A stretch of 64,000 bases of DNA from Pegoplata infirma (lineage: Eukaryota > Arthropoda > Insecta > Diptera > Anthomyiidae), in contig OY992537.1 in assembly GCA_963921195.1 (NCBI GenBank), positions 34,023,410 through 34,087,409 on the forward strand. Direction: 5' to 3'. The notes below the pieces were generated by a model that worked only from the letters and a program-made list of their open reading frames with translations, was not told the DNA's origin and ran no database searches. Both the position numbers and the translations under genes were made by a program. Each line of letters begins with the position of its first letter. Position 1 is the first letter of the stretch. Positions 58,051-64,000 of the stretch are shown in pieces.

Positions 58051-58807
58051 AATTTATATTTTGTGTACACACGTACGTGCATTCACTCAGAAATATTTTT
58101 ACAGTAAAAAAACATTACACTCGAAAAAACCTTAACACTCAAAAAATAAAATTAGTATTTTTTTTTTTAATGACAAAAAAAGAGTTTTTTAATCAAAATA
58201 AAATATTTCTAAATAAAATTGTTAATTTTTTCATGTTAAAAAATGTACTACCCTTTAAAAAATGCATTGTGGAGGGTATTCATAGATTCGGCAAAGTCGA
58301 ATTTAACTTTTCTACTTGTTTTTATAAATTTTTTTTTTCATCAAATTTTTTTTTCATCAAATTTTATTTTTTCATCAATTTTTTTTTTTTTATCAATTTT
58401 TTTTTTTTGATAAATTTTTTTTTTCATTTTTTTTTATTCAATTTTTTTTCATCAAAATTTTTTTTTCATAAATTTTTTTCATCATATTTTTTTCATCAAT
58501 TTTTTTCATCAAATTTTTTTATCAAATTTTTTATTATCAATTTTTTTCTCACCAATTTTTGTTTTTCATTTTTTTTCATCAATTTTTTTTTACATCAAAA
58601 AATTTTTCTTTTCATCAAAAAAATTCTTCAAAAACTTTTTTCATCAAAATTTTTTTTCATTAAAAATTTTGGGTTCATTTAATTTTTTTTAACATAATTT
58701 TGTTTTTCGTGAAAAAAATAATTTTTTTTACCAAAACTACTTTTTCACTAAGCTTTTCGCATAAAAATTTTGAATCAAATGTACATAAAACAAGTGAGAG
58801 TGTTATA

Positions 58808-58984
58808 GTGCTCGATTCTGGAATACGATTTCACCATTTACCTAATTTTTAAAAATATGATATTCTTTCGAGTTTTAAGATTTTTAAATTTGTTCTTGTA
58901 ATTAATGAAGATATTAACTAGATCTTTATTTGTTCCAAGAAAAAAATTTGGTGAATGGTGAAGTCGTAATCGAGATTCGAGCTC
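58808..58984. mobile_element. GTGCTCGATTCTGG inverted-repeat MITE, ATA duplication
   Basis: 177 bp. GTGCTCGATTCTGGAATACG faces the complement of GAGCTCGAATCTCGATTACG, continuing TTCACCATT on both sides. ATA flanks both sides and removal restores GTGTTATATTCTTTGG of block B. Confidence 0.75.
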
Positions 58985-59255
58985 ATATTCTTTGGTGCCG
59001 AATCTTTTACACTCTCCAAAATGTAAAAACACTTTTTTGGACTTATTTTTGAACTCACTTACGAAATGTACATCTCTTTTGGTTTTTAATGGGGTCCTCG
59101 ACTGATATTTCAATTCGTTTTGCATGGAATAGCAAAGTAATATAAAATTATTTTTTCTAAAAAAAACTTTGCTTTGGCAAGTACACCCAAATCTTCCGCA
59201 AAACATTATCATGATTTAATGTTTTGGGCAAGAGCACAAAATTCGCAGGCATTTT

Positions 59256-60565
59256 TTATTTATAGTCAATGAAAATATTGATTGAATTAACAAACGAATT
59301 GTAAGCTTATGACAAAATTATCAAAAAAATGCATCTTTTTTGCTTGCTATAATGTTGCCAACAATAAAAAATAGTAAAACTCGATTATTTTGTATATTTT
59401 TGAACTAATCTATTCAATTAAATTAAAGCGAAAAAAAAATCTGGTATGATCAAAATTTGTTATTTGACAGTTAAAGAAAATAACAAAAATTTTAATCAAA
59501 ACATTGATTGACTCATTTAAATTTTGTTGATCAATAGATTTAATTGAAAATTGTATGTCAATAATTTTTTGTGTGTGGGCGTGAATAAAAAACTACACAA
59601 ACAAATAGTAATTAGGCGAAAATGTCATACTACAATAATTTGTAAACATTTATCGTGAGTGGTAGGAGGTCCCACAATTTACAATTTTCTGTATTATTGT
59701 GTGGTTTACAGCTTTTTGAACTTTTTACAGCATGTAATATAAAACCACAATAAAGTACACTTCTTCATGAAGGTTAATTAAACATGCAATTAAAGTCAAA
59801 GTTTAAATTTATATTAGTTATTTTGTTTTATTACTTAATTAACTGGATTAAAATAAATAGTTAAAAAATTATTTTCAACATGACCGAATTCATGAATACC
59901 CTTCACCTAGTCCAAAAAAAAACACTTTTTTTAATGATTTTAACTTTTTTAAGAATTTTTTTTTTTGTTGTTTTAAAAATTCTGACTCAAAAAAAAATAG
60001 TTTTTAGTTATTTGTTAAATATTTTTGTGTCGTGTTAAAGGGTACTTTTCACTACCATACATTTCCATTATAGTACAAGCGTAATTTCACCATGTTAGCG
60101 AAATATTTTTTTTTTTTAAATTTTGGCCAGAAATTGGTCACTTATTAGATACGACTAGGTTTCAATCAAAAAAGCTTTCGTGTGCTCCTCTTTGGTGTCA
60201 AAGTTGGGTGTGACCAGGTAAAACATCATAAAGCGCCCCACAGATTCCAGAGAAACACAAATTATCTAAATATTTTATTGCACTTTAACTTAACCTTCCA
60301 AAAATATTTAAGTCTAAAATATATTTTTAATATTTTTTTTTTCCATTTTAAAAATTGTATCCGTAAATTTATTATTTATTAAAAAATCTCAACAATATTT
60401 TTTGTTGTTTGTCTTAACTCTTTTTTATATTTACTTATTTAAATTTTTTTAACAAACTCATATAAAAAAGGCGGGGGTTTTGGAAATTATTGGGAAAAAC
60501 TTTGATGAAAAATTAGATCTATTAAATTGTTTTTTAAAACATCTGTAACCTAAAAGTGCGAACAC
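59256..60565. other. AT-rich stretch with weak repeat fragments
   Basis: 59268-59575 has scattered TTGATTGA/TCAATCAA motifs. 59880-59930 is a mini-me 3' scrap ('GAATTCATGAATACCC'). No gene recognised; the frame 60182-60382 has no motif. Confidence 0.4.
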
Positions 60566-60648
60566 CATATTTTTTTTAGCATGATAATGCTTATGGGCTA
60601 TTGTCTAATTTTGAAAAAGTTGCAGGATTTCACCTCTGTTTGACTATA

Positions 60649-62443
60649 CACTAAAAAAAAAAAAACTGTAAAGTTAGCAAAAAAATCTTGAAAACCTACA
60701 AGAAAATTTGCTGATTTTGAACCCAAAATTTTTTTGGTAAAATTAGCAAAAATGTTTTGCTAAAAATTAGTTAACTGATTTTTGTTTTTATTTCAACTTA
60801 GTTCATACACATTTGAGGACCCCAATGTGTTCGGACTCGATAGGTCCAGACCCCGATGGGCCTAGACCTACTTGGGTTCCTTAAAAGTCGTCATAGTTTT
60901 TGATCCAAAATTAGTGTCCGTTTAGCTCTACCTTGCTTAGTTTTTGAGACACGTGATTTTAGGGGACCACCTGGGTTTTGAGAATTACAAAACTCGATAA
61001 CTTTAAAAATATTACTCGGAGAGCCTTTGATTATTTTGCGGTCTTGTTCTACGTGTTGAGAGCTACAAAAATGCTTTTGGACTTTTTGTTGTGTCGGCAA
61101 TATTTACCGAGATATGAGCATTTTAAAATTTTTTGGATCCAAAGTCTCCACACATGTGAAGATGATAGGCGATACTCTGGAGAGCCCGAGAACCAAAAAT
61201 GGCCTCCATTTTGCTCTATCTGGCTTAGTTTCCGAGATAGCGCCATTTTAAGTTTTCTGAAAATAAAAAAAATTTACCATTTATTTTTGCTAATATTAGC
61301 AAAAAAACTTGTAAAAATGTTGTCAACTCAATTTAAAATTTAGCAAAAGAAATTAGTTCAAAGTTTGTTTAGAATTGCTAATGTGCTAAATGAAGTTTAC
61401 AAGAGTGTTTTGCTAACATGCTAATCTCAACTAAAAATTTGCTAAAATTTAGTTAACTAGCATTAGCAAAAAAAAATTAGTAAATCTCAGGGTTTGAAAA
61501 AAAACTCTAACGTACGGTACGTTAGTGTTATGTACGGAACTATGGAGCGACCGTACGTTATCGAAACGTACCGTTCCAAGAACACTTTCACTAAAAAGTT
61601 TTTTAGTGGTTGTGAAGGTGTTCGCAAACAGAATTCCGAACGTTATGCCTGCGAGTTGAAGAACAGAAACTTTACGATAACGTACCGAACTAGGTTAGAA
61701 ACAAAATAAAGTTCTTTTAGCGTTCTGTTTGCGAACTTTTGAGACATTTTTTAAATTTAAAATGGCAATATCTTGAAAACTAAGCAAGATAGAGCAAAAC
61801 GGAGCACATAGTATCGCTAGGCCTCTACACATGGGTAGACCCCATTGGGTCCTTATTTTGAATCTAAAAAAGTTAGCATTCCGGGAAATATAAAATTGCA
61901 CATATCTCGCTAAATACTGCCGACACGATGAAAAGTCTAAAAGCATTTTTGTGGATCTTGTCTCGTAGTACATGACCGCTTTTAGACTTTATGTCGTGTC
62001 GGCAGTATTTAGCGAGATATGTGCATTTTTAAATTTCCCGGAATGCTAACTTTTTTAGATTCAAAATAAGGACCCCATGGGGTCTACCCATGTGTAGAGG
62101 CCTGGCGATACTATGGAGATCCCAAGAACTAAAAATGTGCTCCGTTTTGCTCTATCTTGCTTAGTTTTCGAGATATCGCCATTTTAAATTAAAAAAAAAA
62201 ATGTCTCAAAAGTTCGCAAACAGAACACTAAAAGAACTTTATTTTGTTTCTAACCTAGTTCGGTACGTTATCGTAAAGTTTCTGTTCTTCAACTCACAGG
62301 CATAACGTTCGGAATTCTGTTTGCGAACACCTTCACAACCACTTAAATAACTTTTTAGTGAATGTGTTCTTGGAACGGAACTTTAAATAAAGTACTGTTT
62401 TTTTTCGAACACTGGTAAATCTACTAACGTATTTTTTTGAGTG
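60649..62443 (+). mobile_element. CACTCAAAA-ended TA-duplicating element (GTTAGCAAAAA subfamily), interrupted
   Basis: CACTAAAAAAAAAAAAACTG to TATTTTTTTGAGTG, flanked by TA. Removal restores GACTATATAAGCTAAC of block A. Homologous to 11952-12755 throughout. A hAT-like foldback is inserted near its right end. The frame at 60978-61343 is shared repeat sequence. Confidence 0.85.
61488..62414. mobile_element. hAT-like foldback element, perfect 8-bp duplication
   Basis: 927 bp, almost entirely two inverted arms (~455 and ~437 bp) around a ~34-bp spacer at 61945-61977. Ends CAGGGTTTGAAAAAAAACTC / complement of CAGTGTTCGAAAAAAAACAG. The flanks GTAAATCT (61480-61487, 62415-62422) are identical, and the empty site is present at 12727-12734. 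Arms include 'ACCGAACTAGGTTAGAAAC' and 'CCTCTACACATGGGTAGACC'. Third nesting level here. Confidence 0.9.
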
Positions 62444-62545
62444 TATAAGCTAACAATTAACATAAAATAAAATAAGAATTGCTGTTTTTAATTTCTTAAA
62501 CCAATAATTTTAGTAACTTGGGTTTGTAACGTTGGATAATAATTC

Positions 62546-63675
62546 ACCTCGTAAAAAAGTTGCAGGACGCCACCTCAGTTTGACAATATAAGCTAACAAT
62601 TAACAAAAAAGAAAACAAGAATAACTATTTTCATTTTCTTAAAACCAAAAATTATAATAACTTGGGTTTGTAACTTGCATAATAAATCACTTCGTGGTGA
62701 ATAAAACTGTTTTCCACCAGCTGGTGAATAAAAAGTAACAAAATTATTTTTTTTTTTTGTTCATCAAACTTTTTTTCATCAATTTTTTTTTTCATCATTT
62801 TTTTTCATCAAATTTTTTTTATAATTTTTTTATTTTATAATTTTTTTTTTTTTTATAAATTTTTTTTGCATCAATTTTTTTTTGTATCAATTTTTTTTTT
62901 TTTATCAAATGTTTTTTTTTATTTTTTTTTTTTTTTCATCAAAATTTTTTTTCATATTTTTTTTTTTGTTTTTTCATCAAATTTTTTTTTTTCATCAATT
63001 TTTTTTATTAATTTTTTTTCGTTAATTGTTTTTTTCAATCAAAATTTTTTTTTATAAATTTTTTTTTTTATCATATTTTTTTCATCAATTTTTTTCATCA
63101 AATTTTTTATTATCAATTTTTTTCTCACCAAAAATTTTTTTCAATATTTTTTTCATCAATTTTTCTTATATCAAAAAATTTTTCTTTTCATCAAAAAAAT
63201 TCATCAAAAACTTTTTTTCATCAAAATTTTTTTTCACCAAAAATTTTTGGTTCATTAATTTTTTTTTAATATAATTTTGTTTTTCGTGAAAAATTTTTTT
63301 TTTTTACCAAAACTACTTTTTCACCAAGTCTAAGCTTTTTGCATAAAAATTTTTAATTTGTTTATCAAATAAACATAAAACAAGTGAGATTGTTATCTTC
63401 TTTGGTGCCGAATCTTTTATACTCTCCAAAATGTAAAAACACTTGTTTGCACTTATTTTTGCACTCACTTACGAAATGTACAGCTCTTTTGGTTTTTTAA
63501 TGGGGTCCTCGACTGATATTTCAATTCGTTTTGCATGGAATAGCAAAGTAATATAAAATTATTTTTTCTAAAAAAAAACTTTGCTTTGGCAAGTACACCC
63601 AAATCTTCCGCAAAACATTATCATGATTTAATGTTTTGGGCAAGAGTACAAAATTCGCAGGCATTTTTTATCGTT
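62546..63675 (+). mobile_element. Helentron-like 'T-run/CATCAA' element, nearly complete
   Basis: Begins within block A (AAAAAAGTTGCAGGACGCC), palindromes at 62685-62730, minisatellite 62750-63300, and an intact block B to 'AATTCGCAGGCATTTTTT' (63675). Uninterrupted, so it is the best single reference for the right two thirds of the family. Long frames here are poly-Phe repeat translation. Confidence 0.8.
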
Positions 63676-63754
63676 TTTTCTGTTAGTACAGATCGAGCAC
63701 GGACTATAATTCTGTTTGTTATATGGGTCCAAGTTGAAACATGTAGAAATAAAT

Positions 63755-64000
63755 TTAATTTTTAAAAATTTAGACATTTCTGGTATTCCTATAGCGATTT
63801 CAAACAGTTCCAGTTAACCGTCACAATCAGTAGAATTGAAATGTCGCTTGTTTCGCTAATGGTAAATTATTATTATCCCACAATCGTTTACCATTAGCGA
63901 AACAAGCCGACATTTGAATCCTACTGATGATGACGGTTAACTGGAACTGTTTAAAACCGGTATAGGAGTACCAGAAATGTCTATAATTTAAAAAAATTTA
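63755..64000. repeat. ~245-bp imperfect hairpin at the window edge
   Basis: Arms 63755-63868 and 63889-64000 pair with ~85% identity around a ~20-base loop. Matching blocks include 'AGTTCCAGTTAACCGTCA' and 'CTTGTTTCGCTAATGGTAAA'. The right arm may continue beyond the window. Either a small foldback element or an inverted-repeat transcript source. Confidence 0.8.

Larger units (their letters stand above)
56307..58322 (+). mobile_element. mini-me/DINE-1-like element, complete but interrupted
   Basis: TATACCCTCCACTCTACTG, 'TTTGTCATTCCATTTG', 'GGACCCCATAAAGTATATAT', 'GATCGATTTTAAGTCG', a (GTCY)n tract (56443-56470), 'ATCGGTCCAGTGGTTCAAAA' blocks, a TTACACTC minisatellite, then the hairpin ATTCGGC/GTCGAAT and CTACTTGTTTTT. 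Plus-strand sister of 34516-35540. The Transib-like insertion lies in its second 'CGGTCCAGTGG' block. Confidence 0.8.
55347..59255 (+). mobile_element. Helentron-like 'T-run/CATCAA' element, copy 6, four nested insertions
   Basis: Terminus TAACATGATAATG at 55347; block A resumes at 55801; palindromes at 55947-55990; minisatellite 56030-56306 and 58323-58680; block B to 'ATTCGCAGGCATTTTTT' at 59255. Insertions: 55373-55800, 56307-58322 (itself holding 56755-57721) and 58808-58984. Own sequence is about 1.3 of 3.9 kb. Confidence 0.75.
60566..62545 (+). mobile_element. Helentron-like element, block A only, interrupted
   Basis: Variant terminus AGCATGATAATGCTTATGGG at 60566, 'AAAAAGTTGCAGGATTTCACC', interruption at 60649-62443, then 'AAGCTAACAATTAAC' to 'AATTCACCTCGT' (62545). 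There it is fused to another copy in the same orientation. Confidence 0.7.

Overview
The window looks like a repeat-dominated, very AT-rich stretch of a fly genome, probably a higher (schizophoran, perhaps calyptrate) dipteran. That assignment is an inference. It rests on many copies of dipteran mini-me/DINE-1-type elements: a (TA)n block, a conserved core ending in a 'TTTAGCGATGTCCGTC' type motif, a (GTCY)n block and a 3' hairpin before CTTGTTTT. I see no convincing host gene exon. Nearly everything recognisable is a transposable element, and most elements sit inside other elements.

Layout. 1-3.6 kb: a non-LTR retrotransposon on the minus strand with two open frames. ORF1 has a PHD finger and an FP-like domain. 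ORF2 has an endonuclease and reverse transcriptase, is open from 2538 to the left edge, and lacks the centre of the reverse transcriptase. 5-10 kb, 11-21 kb, 24-25 kb, 33-36 kb, 44-46 kb, 49-53 kb, 55-59 kb and 60-63.7 kb: copies of one Helentron-like family, called 'T-run/CATCAA' here. It has a conserved left block, a central minisatellite of T-runs separated by CATCAA/CATAA, and a conserved right block with a hairpin. mini-me elements have repeatedly landed in its T-runs.

Between and inside these lie many short inverted-repeat DNA elements whose target duplications can be read directly. They include hAT-like elements with 8-bp duplications (23147, 29393, 61488, and 45609 degenerate), TWA-duplicating elements (16672, 27619, 36338, 53042), TA-duplicating elements of the CACTCAAAA/CACTGAAAG type, CCCAGC-ended elements with 2-bp duplications (17054, 27076, 55373), and a Transib-like element with a 5-bp duplication and CACWGTG ends (56755). 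At 40.2-41.5 kb there is a complete Tc1/mariner element with an intact 335-residue DD37E transposase, perfect 32-bp inverted ends and a TA duplication. It lies between two roughly 2.7-2.9 kb direct copies of one segment (37.4-40.1 and 41.5-44.4 kb).

Only two elements can supply protein. The mariner looks complete. The LINE has long open frames but a damaged reverse transcriptase. All other elements must depend on enzymes encoded elsewhere. Several unrelated inverted-repeat elements carry tRNA-like modules with A- and B-box promoter motifs. Boundaries are exact where a target duplication or an empty paralogous site was read, and approximate elsewhere.
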